From NCBI GenBank assembly GCA_030411725.1, contig MU839833.1:434001-498000 (forward strand): a stretch of 64,000 nt of DNA. The letters run 5' to 3'. Numbering within the stretch: the stretch's first letter is position 1; each line of letters opens with the position of its first letter. Both the position numbers and the translations under genes were made by a program. This DNA is from Echria macrotheca (Eukaryota; Ascomycota; Sordariomycetes; Sordariales; Schizotheciaceae). Positions 1 to 10,216 of this stretch are shown here, piece by piece. The notes below the pieces were generated by a model that worked only from the letters and a program-made list of their open reading frames with translations, did no database searches and was not told where the DNA came from.

Positions 1-376
1 TATCTTCCACCTTACAGGCGGTAAAGAGGCTTGCGAGCGCGACATCTTCGTAGTTGTACTCTGAGCTAGGGAACCGTATTCGAAACTTGTGATAGTACGT
101 GGCGGCCGTGACGAATGTCCGATATGGTCTGGAGACGCAGTTGTCAGCGATATGCCGCCACAGTCGCGCTCAGGGTCCTCACAATTGCAGGGCTTCCCGC
201 ACGTTATCTATCAGCTGCACACCTTTCAGTCGGTAGTTATCCTCCCTGGCCTCGTCGTAGCCGATGCTCCTGAGCTGTCGTCGGAGACTCTGTTCCGGGA
301 TGTAGCGAGCCGGGATGGACGACAGGCCGACCGGTGGCCCGATTGGGACCGTCTCTTCGGTTGTGGTGGGAGCCAT
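1..376 (-). CDS. Transcriptional (CTK2/cyclin K-like) cyclin, N-terminal part, cut by window edge
   Basis: Exon 1 is 376..183 and exon 2 runs from 128 to the window edge, with a 54-nt GTGAGG...CAG intron (129..182) containing a CTGAC branch site; the phase (2+1) is maintained. The protein starts at the ATG at 376. After about 50 residues it reads VQLIDNVREALQL, then (across the splice) TYYHKFRIRF and ALASLFTACKVED, the first helices of a cyclin box with the conserved K and E. This pattern fits cyclins that partner CDK9/CDK12-type kinases acting on the RNA polymerase II C-terminal domain (CTK2, cyclin K/T group) rather than cell-cycle cyclins. The rest of the box and the C-terminus lie outside the window, so the exact subtype is an inference. 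It is divergent from the CE1 esterase gene. Confidence 0.8.
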
Positions 377-1273
377 GCGGGGAGCTCGGCGAGGAGACCG
401 AGGCCTCGGCGTGGCCAGAATCGTGTGCGGTTGGGAAGGACCTCAATCGTCGAGCGGGGTGTTGTCGATCGCGACGGCGGCGGCTATCAAGTGGCGAAGG
501 TATACTTCAAACGCACAGCGAGCGCAGTTCTGGGTCGGAGTACTGCGAGCGACGAGAAGTCATGACGTCAAGAATAGAACGACAAGGTGGGTGAGCATCG
601 CGGTTGCAGAACCAGGTTGACGTTCTCGGGAACAATTTTGGGACGCGTCTGTGGCCGATAAGATAAGCGGGGTAGCCTCCCCGCGGCGACCAGGCCCCTT
701 GCGTTGTGGACCTCACGGGCCTGTGGTTCACAGCGGTTCACACGTGCCCGGACCTGGATCCTTCCGGGGATGTGGGGCCAATATTCTGCAATGTTGAATG
801 CGACCGTGTTGCCTGCCGTGACTGCCACGCACGCACACTCGCTCCCCTCTCACCTGCTGGAAAAGGGTGCCCGGCGCGAAGGCAGCAAGTTCGGTAGGCC
901 GGGTTATTTTGGGCGCTCTCCGACGGCGCTATTGAAAAAACACATGGCACGGCCCGTGTCGGCGTGGTGACGACGTTTTACCCGATTGCCGTGTTTTTTG
1001 GGTCGATGTAGGCGCGCAAATCAGTCGCGACGAAGCGCGCCGGCCGGATGCACTGTGCCTCGATCCGAACGCTGGCTCCGATATTGCCTCGTGGGAGAAT
1101 CTTGGGTCATGGCGCCGCCTATCCTGGGTCCTGGGTCCTCGTCCCCGGATCCCGGTCCGCCGTAGCATCGACGCAGTATCGTGCGGGTACTTGAACGGCC
1201 GCGGTCGCCGTGGTCTGTTTGTGAAGTGTGTGTCGATCTGTCTCCCCGCATTGCATCCCCAGTAACCAACACG
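377..1273. other. Divergent intergenic region (cyclin / CE1 esterase)
   Basis: About 0.9 kb between the cyclin start (minus) and the esterase start (plus). No gene is supported. Two hexamers fit the carbon-repressor CreA core SYGGRG on the minus strand (1143-1148 and 1244-1249). They sit upstream of a plant-biomass esterase, but the core is too short to be more than suggestive. Confidence 0.5.
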
Positions 1274-2219
1274 ATGGTCCGTCTTCTCACCTCCCTCGGG
1301 CTCGTCCTGAGCAGCTTGAGCCTGCCGGTTCTGGCGCAGACTCCACAGAACAACCTGACGCAGATCACCAACTGGGGTGGGAACCCGTCGGGCCTGGAGC
1401 TGCGCGTCTACGTGCCCAACAAGCTGAAGAACAAGCCGGCCCTCCTCCTGGCGGTATGTTTCCCGACCGTGCTGGCGCAGTGACTGTGCTGATGATATGT
1501 AGCTCCACTGGTGCGGCAGCTCCGGCCCAGAGTACTTCTCGTCAACCAAGTACGCCGCGCTCGCCGACAAAAAGGGCTTCGTGGTCCTCTTCCCCAGCTC
1601 GCCCAAGGACAACAACTGCTGGGATGTCGCGACAACCCAATCGCTCACACACAACGGCGGCGGCGACAGCACCGGCCTGTCCAACATGGTCAACTGGGCC
1701 ATCGGCACGTACGGCATCGACGCGTCCAGGGTGTATGTGGTCGGCACATCGTCGGGCTGCATGATGACCAACGTCATGTGCGCCACCTACCCGGAGCTCT
1801 TCGAGGCCGCCTCGTGCTACTCGGGCGTGCCCGCCGGCTGTCTCGCCGGCAGTCCTGGGTCGAGCCCGACCACGGCCGACCCGTTTTGTGCCAGCGGCGC
1901 CAACATCAAGACGGGCGCCCAGTGGGCTCAGATCGTGCACAATATGTACCCCGGTTATACCGGCTCATACCCGCGCTTCCAGACGTTCCACGGCGAGGCC
2001 GACACGTTTGTCAACTACCCCAACTTTGGCGAGCAGCTGAAGCAGTGGTCGACCGTGTTGGGGGTCGAGTGGAAGCGCAACAAGACGGACACGCCCGAGA
2101 CGGGTTATACCGAGATGATTTATGGGAACGGCAAGGAGCTGGTCGGCTACTCGGCCCGAGGCGTAGGGCATTTCGTGCCGAACCACGAGGATGTCGATAT
2201 GAAGTGGTTTGGAATTTGA
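1274..2219 (+). CDS. Secreted CE1-family esterase (acetyl xylan / feruloyl esterase, PHB-depolymerase-like)
   Basis: Two exons, 1274..1453 and 1503..2219, around a 49-nt GTATGT...TAG intron; 298 aa. The N-terminus is a signal peptide (hydrophobic LLTSLGLVLSSLSLPVLA, cleavage likely before QTPQ). After the splice the oxyanion-loop motif LHWCGSSG appears, then the nucleophile elbow GTSSGCM with Ser near residue 144, and the catalytic His in GVGHFVPNHED near the C-terminus. This order is that of carbohydrate esterase family 1, which removes acetyl or feruloyl groups from xylan outside the cell. The protein ends right after the catalytic domain (KWFGI) and has no CBM1 cellulose-binding module, which some relatives carry. 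Acetyl xylan and feruloyl esterase activity cannot be told apart by eye; acetyl xylan esterase is the more likely. Confidence 0.9.
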
Positions 2220-2752
2220 CCGGTGTCTGTTTTTTTATTGTATAAAAGGTTCGGCCGCGAAAAGCACTGATTTGGGTACATTCGATGTATATAGTAGATA
2301 TAGGACGTAGGCTGAGAACCAATGTACTAGGTACTGAATATGAGTTTGCTGATTGGCCGCTCGGGTGCTGCAGCTCGGTCGTGTGGTGTCTACGGTATGC
2401 ATCCTTCGCTTCTGTATAGTTATTAACGTAACCTGCGGTCTTGGTCGGTAAATTGGCTGTCAATGTTGCCAGTTACGGACAACTGGGTCTGCTGAGGTCG
2501 CTGTCGTTGATTCCGTCATCCACTTATACAACGCTGGGCTTGAATAGGTACGTACATACGGTGTCCTTGTACATTTATCCGTACATGTAATGCCTGAGCA
2601 TCCAAATTTCTTATCTCACAACACTATCACTCTTTTTCAGATGTCTACATTAGAAAGATGCGAGGCGTCTACAGCATCTCGCTCGGCTGAACCCTTTTGG
2701 AGTAGCAACACCAGATATCATGTCCAAACACCCCTCGATATGTACACTATCC
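2220..2752. other. Convergent 3' intergenic region
   Basis: Lies between the stops of the CE1 esterase (plus) and the nuclease (minus). It holds 3' UTR-like, T-rich sequence and nothing else recognisable. Confidence 0.5.
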
Positions 2753-3769
2753 TCACAAATCCCCCCTCCCACCATTGCTCTTGCCCAAAACCCTCGCAAC
2801 AGCATTCATCCACCCCGCCAACCGCCACCCAGCCTTCGCAATGCGATCCTCCACAACCCTCCAATTCTCCTCATAATACTCCCCCGCCAGATCATGCTCA
2901 AGCACATACCTCTCCCCCCTCTTGAGCACATGCGTACAAACCAACCCATTCGACTCCCTCGCCCAGCGCAGCACACACTCATCACTGCCCAACACATCAC
3001 AAACCCCCTCCTTCCCCATTTCCCCGCCTCTCTTCCCATAAATCTCCCCCGCCCACGCCCTCGCAGCCTCCTTATCCTCCCTCCTCTCCCTCTCATCAGC
3101 CTCCCGGCCCGGCCTAAACTCCAGCCCCCGAATGCGCCTCGCAATCCCGCCATCCCAGACGCCATGCAGACTCGTAAAATTCACACTCTCGCCACACCCC
3201 TGCCCAAAACAGACCGGCCGCACCGCATTCCCGCCCAGCTTGAACCCGGAAGCATGAAGCGGCTGATGCAGATCCCCAATCAGATGCAGCAAGAACATCG
3301 TCGCGTTCTTCTTCACCATCCCCTCCCCACCAGACAAAACAAGGGAAGTCTGGTTCGCAATAGCCGAGACGATACAATTCCCCGCCGGACAGTCGGATGG
3401 GTACACGAGACTACAGACGCCGTGTTCCGGATCATCCGCCTTGGGATCTTTTTTTCCCATCCTCTATTAGCAAAAACGAATAGAAGATAAAAGGTAATAC
3501 GTACTAATAAAATGCCACCCCTTAGACCAAGGCAGATTCCCCGGGTCCCGTATGGTATCCGCCCACGCAGCCGCATCGCCAATATCAAACCCCCCCTCCC
3601 CGTCGTCACCGATCCCGAGGAGCGCGTTGAACGTGGCGTTCGCCTGGGCCGTGAAATATTTCTGCGCGAGGAAGCCGACGGTCTGGTGGCCTAGGCTGTC
3701 CCAGGCCAGCACCACCGGGGGGGCCACCACGACGACAAGCGACAGGAGGGTTGGTATCGTCAAGTACAT
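2753..3769 (-). CDS. Secreted S1/P1-type zinc nuclease
   Basis: Exons 3769..3505 and 3447..2753, joined by a GTACGT intron, give 319 aa. The ATG at 3769 was chosen because a signal peptide (LSLVVVVAPPVVLA) follows and ends just before the mature N-terminal Trp of AWDSLGHQT. All nine zinc ligands expected for the S1/P1 family are visible: mature Trp1 and His6, the Asp of AAAWADTIR, the His of WHF, His-x3-Asp and His in LHLIGDLHQPLHA, and His-x3-Asp in LHGVWDG. These enzymes cleave single-stranded DNA/RNA and remove 3'-phosphates outside the cell, usually for phosphate or nucleoside scavenging. The 3' splice site is a choice: the one used (after AAAAAAAG) gives WHFIN; an alternative six bases from the branch site adds a few residues. 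Upstream in-frame ATG at 3901 is considered less likely. Confidence 0.9.
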
Positions 3770-4455
3770 CTTTTGTTGTTGGGAGTCGTTATTGAGATGA
3801 AATTGGTGGAAATGCCGATAATAAAAATGGGCGGACGTTTGATGGGTTTTGACCACGAGGTGGGAGGAGATCCGACGTTCAGCTGAGGTGGAGGAAGCCA
3901 TCGCGCCGGGGCTAAACCAGAATAGACAAGGTGAGCAACGCTATTGGCAATAATCAGCCCCCGGGTCGGCCCGCCGAGAGTCTAGATTCGCTCGGGTCTT
4001 GATCATCCTTTTGAGAGTTTAGGGGAATAACAACAAGACTTTTATGTCTGTCTTGCAGTTGAGGGTCTGTTGAATTATCTCGTCCCAGTCGCGGTCTTGG
4101 CAGTCTCACATGTTCTGACCAATGCCGCAGGATAGAAAGGCGAGTTTGAGACTTCCTGAAGCAGACCTATCTATATTGACATCTTTCCGAGACTATGCAC
4201 ACGGCTACCTACTGCATTGTACTGACTCTACACAATCAAGTCTACACTCAATAAGCCTACAGTCATGAACCCATGAATCTATTTGGATGCCTTTAACTCA
4301 GCGTCCAGTCATGAACACTCCGGCTTCTTCCCAGTCAAACCTTCCAGAGAATACTAATCCCACAACCGCTCTCAACGACGAAAGATCAAACTGCCAAAGC
4401 CAGCCGGAGAGAAAATGAAATCGGATACCGTGTATCCGCGCATACCTCGTCAATA
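3770..4455. other. Intergenic region: nuclease promoter and dynamin 3' end
   Basis: Holds the upstream region of the nuclease and the 3' end of the dynamin-like gene. Apart from the CGG-N11-CCG palindrome listed separately, nothing is recognised. Confidence 0.5.
4422..4438. promoter_or_regulatory. CGG-N11-CCG palindrome (candidate Zn2Cys6 binding site)
   Basis: CGGATAC-CGT-GTATCCG is a perfect 7-bp inverted repeat around 3 bp. Its outer triplets form CGG-N11-CCG, the spacing bound by Gal4-type Zn2Cys6 dimers. It lies 18 bp past the dynamin stop codon and about 650 bp upstream of the nuclease ATG. Whether any factor binds it is inference. Confidence 0.3.
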
Positions 4456-7400
4456 TTACAAAGGTACGTTAGGCATCCACAACGATGCTGGAAAATCATA
4501 CGTCGAGAGACTTGAACGATCAAAGAGCAGTTTGGCGGCTTCAGCCCCCTGATTCGTTAACTTGCCACAACAATAATAATCCGCCAATCTGTGCTCTTCA
4601 GGAGACCAGCGTAGGTACTTAGAATCGAAGCAGATATGCCGCATCGAGTTGATCGCGCCAGCGCCTGTGCTGAAAACGGGATCCGCCTCGCGAGGGAATA
4701 CATAGTCGGCCGGAGCCCCCAAGGTGCCCACGGCGCCCACTGACGTGGTTGGCGGGACACTTGAGAGCTTGTTAAAGCCGGTGCCAGTGTCTTTATTTCC
4801 GTCTTCTTCTTTTATTCTTGTTAGGCTGTGAATCCGGGCTTGGTTCGGAACTGGGAGACTAACTCAATTGGCCGAGAAACAAACCCGATGGACTGTTTGC
4901 AGCTGGTGGTTGGTTGGTAAGTGGAGTAAATAATGTACTCCCAGAACCAGATGCACTACCGTAAGGGTTGGTACCAACATATCCGGAGCGAGAAGCGAAG
5001 GGAAGCGTCTGATGGCCAGGGCATGTCGTGCTACTGCCAAATAATGAACTGCTCCCAGGACGAGAATCTGACTGCACGGTCTGGGCAGCAGTTGTGAGAG
5101 GACCGACAATCTTCGGTGTCTGGGAGGCCGCTGAAGTTGAGCTCTGCAAGCTGAGGGAGACCTCTCCAGAAGGGCCAGGTGCTGCTTTTGCCGGAGCAAC
5201 ATGGCCATGTGCACCCCGAGCTTGAGCAGCCACGAGACCACCCCAGAGCGACCCCGCAGCACTTGTAGCCGGAGCTGAGGCCGAACTCGGAAGGTCGACT
5301 GGTTCTGTTTTGACAATGATGGGCGGTTTGGCAGCCGGTGTCAGAGCCAAGGCAGTGCGGGTTGGTTCGGCGAGGCCTAGATTATGTCAGTACTCGAACT
5401 ATATCAACGTCAGAGCGTTAAGTCTTACTTGCCGACCGTCTGGGCAGGTACTTCTGGCAGACGGCGAGACTTTTCTCAAGATTCCGCAGAAGTGTCTGGA
5501 TTTCTTCCCGCTCCTTCGTAGTCTGCGTTGACTCTGATGCCAGTGAAACTATGCTGTCATCACTCAGCTCGTACAACTTCTCGGGTGTGAAGATGTCGGG
5601 GATCTCCGAAATCAGGCAGTTCTCGAGAGCCAGGATGGTGACGTTATTGGCAAAATAGTCAAGAGACTCCTGCAGCTGTGTTAGCAAAACTCGAGTTTCC
5701 GTCTTGGACGTGAGGCTGTGACTGACATCGTAATACAGTGACATGTACTCAATAATTTTGTCGACACCAGATTTGCTCTCCAGACTTTTCGTGTTCAGTA
5801 AGCGTTGTGTGAGAGCTTGTATATCCTGTTCCTTGTTGCCGGTCATGTTAGAGAACCCCGGCTCTTTTTGCTCGAGACTCTTCATGATTGCGCTCACGGC
5901 CCGTTCGTCCCTCTTCCGTATCATGGACTGCATATTCCATAACCCCAGGTTGTTGCCAGTCTTGAAATGGCGGAGCAGCTCGGCCACCTTGTCGTGCAGC
6001 TCAACCTTCTTGTCCTCAAAGAAGGTGTTGACAATGGTCCTCAATATTGTCTCGGCTGTTCTGGAGTCCGATCCGCAAATATGAGAGATCAAAGTCTCAA
6101 CAAACGACGAGGCAAAGTTGACCACCAATTCGACATGCTGGTTTGTAAGCCTTTCCCATGGTTGCGACAGGTCCCTGAACAGTTTTAGGACAGAGACCTC
6201 AAAGCCCTGGTTCTCCAAACCCATTCGTTCAAGCCCGGCCTTCAGATCATCAATGACGATGGACTGGGGATTGTTGCAGTCGTATAGACCGATGAGCGGC
6301 TGCAGGTATTCCGGGGCATCGTCCTTCTTGTCGACATCATACCCCCTGATCCTCCACTTCCGTCCTTTCATCAAGAGAGCATAATGAAAAGCCCGGTTCA
6401 TGTCTCTGACTAAGACCCGCAGCTTCCGGATTTTGGAGTCCATGGGGGACCTCGGTTCGCCGAGGGACACGCCGCCAAAGAACTCGTCCATATAGTTGCC
6501 TTGGACTGCCTCGAGAGCGACTCGCTGAAATCGAGTGCAGATGGCCAGCAAGTACTTTCTCAGATCCTTGACCCCAGCCCGCGGCTCACCAAGTTCGACA
6601 AGCCTGTCTTGGTGATTCTTGATACGACGTTCAATGCTCTTGATCACAGCCGGGAGGTGTTTCTGAAACCGGGCCAGCAAGATCTGGGCGAGCTTGGCCC
6701 GCAGAGACTCAATGCCACGGTGGCACGGACTAACGGCAGCCCATGCACTAGATCGAAAGAAGGTTGCCTCGTCGTCGTCTCGCTGGTCGTCCGTCTTCTC
6801 ACCCTCTTTGTCGGCACGGTTGCGCAGAACATGCCAGCCGAGTGGAAACTTACCCTCCCCTGCGTCCTGGACGAGACGCAGACAGGCCCGCTCTATACCT
6901 GAACCTTCCTTCATCTTGTCAGGCTTCGTTATCACTACCAGAGTGCGTGCCCCAGTGACGTCGTACTTTCTCACGTCTTCGAGCACCTTCTTATCAGCCG
7001 GGTACGTCTCCGCCGAGACGACAACAATTATGATGCTGTTCTGCTGCGCGATGTATCTCTCGGAGATCGAAATGGCGGCAGCTGGGCCTGTGGTATCTTG
7101 GTCGGGCTCAATAAGTGTCGTAGGTCGATCGCCGTAAAGGCCCGGTAAGTCGACGAGTGTAACCCGGGGCACGTCTGGTCCCGAGATCTCGACGCGGAGG
7201 ACCTTGTCGGATAGGGTATGGGGCTTGTCGACAGGCAGGCCCATGTGCTTCTCGGCTTCGTCGATGATGGAAGGGAGGTCGCTGCTGCTGAACACACTAC
7301 TATGAAATGCTTCGGCTTGTTCGTTTTGGATTTTAACGCTGAATTTGGTCTCTGCACTTGGACGAAAGAAGAGCTCAGTAGCGAAGCGAGTGCAAATGTC

Positions 7401-7622
7401 ACTCCCGATGGGGAAACCGACGCGGGAGATCGCTTGGAGTACTGAACTCTTTCCTGCCGACCGGTGGCCGACAACGACTAGCTGAAGTTCAAGGAATTGA
7501 CCGAGGCGAGAATCGTGCAGCACGTCGACCGTGTCGAGAAGTTCGCCATATGGAGCTCGCAGCTGGTGGATGCCGGTCGGGTGGTCTAGGCCCAAGACCT
7601 GACCGAGATTGAGGCGCGTCAT
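4456..7622 (-). CDS. Dynamin-like (Mx-type) GTPase with Nup98/GLEBS-like C-terminal tail
   Basis: Three exons, 7622..5429, 5376..4864 and 4808..4456, give 1019 aa; both introns (48 and 55 nt or so) keep phase. The GTPase domain has the P-loop GHRSAGKSS (residues 52-60), switch II DLPG (158-161) and TKPD (232-235). A helical stalk follows, and a GED-like helical region ends near residue 730. The fungal Mx/Drp-like family self-assembles on membranes; the exact job here is unknown. Residues about 731-955 are low-complexity Ser/Gly/Ala/Pro with scattered LFG-type FG dipeptides. Residues about 958-985 contain YLRWSPEEHRLADY, similar to the region next to the Gle2-binding (GLEBS) motif of Nup98. 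The exon 3 join is an inference from the consensus GTTAGT donor, CTAAC branch site and kept frame. The start at 7622 was preferred over an in-frame ATG at 7904, because the interval is tandem repeat. Confidence 0.82.
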
Positions 7623-8459
7623 CGAGTGGCAGGCGATGGGCGCTTCGGCAGAGGTGAGTTCGGTGTGGGAGTTGAGAAAAGGTGGGAGTTGAGAAAAGGT
7701 GGGAGTTGAGAAAAGGTGGGAGTTGAGAAACGTGGAAGTGAGAAAAAGTGGAAGTTGCGAATGGGTGAAGTTGGGCCGGGCGGAATAGATAGTGGGCCCG
7801 CTGAACACACTCCAGTTCCTGTTGGAAGCTGTATCTGCACTGTGCCCTGGGCAGGAAAGTCTTCGGCTCTGGGGGTTGGGAGGCTTAAAGTACCTAGAGA
7901 ACACATTGAACTGCTGGACAAGTGGCGTAGCTGTGTCGTAACTGGCTGCGGCAACCTAGCGGGCATGAAAAATTCGCCAAAAGCATGCACACATTCTGCG
8001 CGCAAGGTATTGTCGTGTATAAGCGGCTACTAGGCTGTGCAATGGCAGGATATCCTTTTTCTTGCACATAACAGGTATTTAAAGTACCAGACCCAGCGAA
8101 ACTCGAAAGGTCTGGACGGCGTGGACGGTGGACTGCGGTCTTATATTTATTGAAATAATCCAGTGGGCTGAAAACCAAAGTCTCACGAAACACAAGCCGC
8201 AAAGTGCCAGCATCATACAGCGCACCCATGTTAAAGACGATTCCTGTGACGAATGGTCTCACTAGTGAATGAATGGCTACTCATGCTACCCTTGTGTCTG
8301 CTCCAAAATTTTAATGAGTCCCCTGATGCAGCCAGTCATCCAGCAATTCTCCTGTCATGCCACGCTCCTTCAATGCATGATAAACAGTTCAAGATGACAG
8401 GTTCGGCGTTTCCTTATTGAAATCAATGTTAGCACAGTGTTGAAACAAGTGCCGGTTTC
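7623..8459. other. Intergenic region upstream of the dynamin-like gene
   Basis: Contains the 17-bp minisatellite listed separately and the 3' flank of the phosphoserine aminotransferase gene. No additional gene is supported. Confidence 0.5.
7664..7747. repeat. 17-bp minisatellite
   Basis: Four head-to-tail copies of a unit reading GGTGGGAGTTGAGAAAA (7664-7731), the first and last with one or two changes, then a degenerate copy to about 7747. It lies 40-125 bp upstream of the dynamin start, inside its probable promoter or 5' UTR. Confidence 0.9.
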
Positions 8460-10216
8460 TCATGAAGTCGCAAAAGCGCGAATGAAGTTGGCGAGCTTCT
8501 CTGCGCCCTCGAGGGGGACAGAATTGTAGTTGCTTGCTCGGATTCCTGCATCCCGAATTGTCAGCACCAACCAGCACTTGAAAAAGAAGAGAATGAAGCC
8601 AGCGGGATACCGGGCTTTTGATGACATACCACCAAGTGAGCGATGTCCCTTCAGCCCCGTCAGCCCCTGGGCGGTAGCTTGCTCCAGGAAGGCCTTCTCG
8701 GAAGCATCCACATTTCCGCCCTTTGTCACCCTGAAACAGACGTTGACACGCGAGCGCGCCGTCTTGTCGGGGATGACTCGGTATACTTCTGGGAAGGCCT
8801 CGACAGCCCCGTAAATGAGCTCGGCCTTTTGTTCTGTCACGGCTTGTTGTCCTTCGACCTTGTTTGGGTACGTCCGCAGCATCTTCTTGAGCACCTGCCC
8901 GGCGACATATACGCTAGAGAGGAATTAGTTGGATCAAATCTTGAAACATTCGGGGACTTACTCGAAAATGCTTAAAGTGTTGTACAAGCTGTTGTTCTTG
9001 GCAATCGTCTCATACTGAAAGATGATGGGCGGGACTGGAAGGCCGAGGGTCCTCAGCAGCGCCACGGGTGGCTGAGAGAGCGAAGGCGGCAGGAAGCTCT
9101 TCTTGAGCACCACGACAGTGATACCGGTCATACCGAGATTCTTCTGGGCGCCAAAGAAGATGGCCGAAAAGTTCTTGACGGGAATCTTCCTGGTAAGGAT
9201 GTTGGAGCTCATGTCGGCCACGACAATCGGCCCCTTTCCGTCCGGGCCCGGCTCGAGAGATTTGGGAAACCCGGGGAATTCCACTCCATCGACGGTTTCG
9301 TTGTCGCAGTAGTAAACGAAAGCTGCATCTTTAGACAGATTCCAGCTGCCCTCGTCCGGAATTATCCCAAACTTGCCGTTGTTCGCCTTTCGGGCATCGG
9401 CCGCACTAAACAATTTATTAATTACCTGTCTCTTCAACTTCCATACCTTCAACAACTTCCCAAGGGTCATGCAAAAAGAAAAGAGAAAGAAATTTTATGA
9501 CTCACACGTTGACATGCTTAGATCCCAGCAGGCGCTCTGCCTCAGCCGACGCCTTTTGCGACCCTGTTGAGCCAGCATTGTCAGCATACCGCATTGAAAA
9601 TCATGACAAGGCAAACCGGGCTGTGAACGAACGGAAAAGAAAAATTGGTGGTCATACATCCGCCGGTGACAAGATAATCAACCTTGAGCTCATTCTCCAC
9701 GGCCTGCTTGAGCTTCTCAAGCAGCTCGGGATGGTCCGCGGCATCGCCTTGGACGTCGCCAAATATCTCCTTGTACTTGCGGACTACCCAGGCGCCAACG
9801 AAGTTGTACACGGCAGCGGAGAATTCTCCCTGAAAAAAGTTTGACGTCAGTACTGCCCTTCCCGTTACAGGGCTATACGTGTAGAGAAGACACATACGGT
9901 GCCACCACCCTGCATGAAAAGAACCTCATAGTCGTCGGGGATATCAAGGCAGGCGGCGAGGTCAGCCTTGGCCTGGTTGATGATATCCGTGGCCAGCGCC
10001 GAGCGGTGCGAGTGCTCAGCGACTGTGTGCAAAAAGGAGAGTATGAGTCAGCATATCACACTTGTTCAGTGTTTCTTTGAGACACCCCTTACTGCCGAGG
10101 CCGGTGCCGTTATAGTTCAGGAGCGCTTTCGCAGCCTCCTCGAGAACATCGGTGGGCAGCAGGGCCGGGCCTGCACCCCAGTAGGTGATCTCGGACCGGG
10201 AGAGCGAGGAGGGCAT
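8460..10216 (-). CDS. SER1: Phosphoserine aminotransferase
   Basis: Seven exons (10216..10093, 10022..9898, 9829..9658, 9563..9506, 9405..8962, 8913..8630, 8545..8460) join with phase kept to give 430 aa, the usual fungal length. The enzyme converts 3-phosphohydroxypyruvate plus glutamate to phosphoserine, the second step of serine synthesis, with PLP as cofactor. Seen in order: substrate loop GLGIAEHSHRS, MQGGGTGEF, the VTGGWSQKAS strand, ADMSSN, and the PLP lysine in FFGAQKNLG. The C-terminal GGIRASNYNSV arginine region binds phosphate in this family. Several of these motifs are rebuilt exactly across splice junctions, which confirms the exon map. It has six introns, more than any other gene here. 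The symbol follows yeast SER1. Confidence 0.95.

Noticed and set aside
929..1786. 285-codon minus-strand open frame across the start of the CE1 gene
   Set aside because: Overlaps a well supported secreted esterase; no sign of a protein family.
7623..7904. In-frame N-terminal extension of the dynamin-like protein to an ATG at 7904
   Set aside because: The extension is translated minisatellite and low-complexity sequence; the GTPase family starts near the 7622 ATG.
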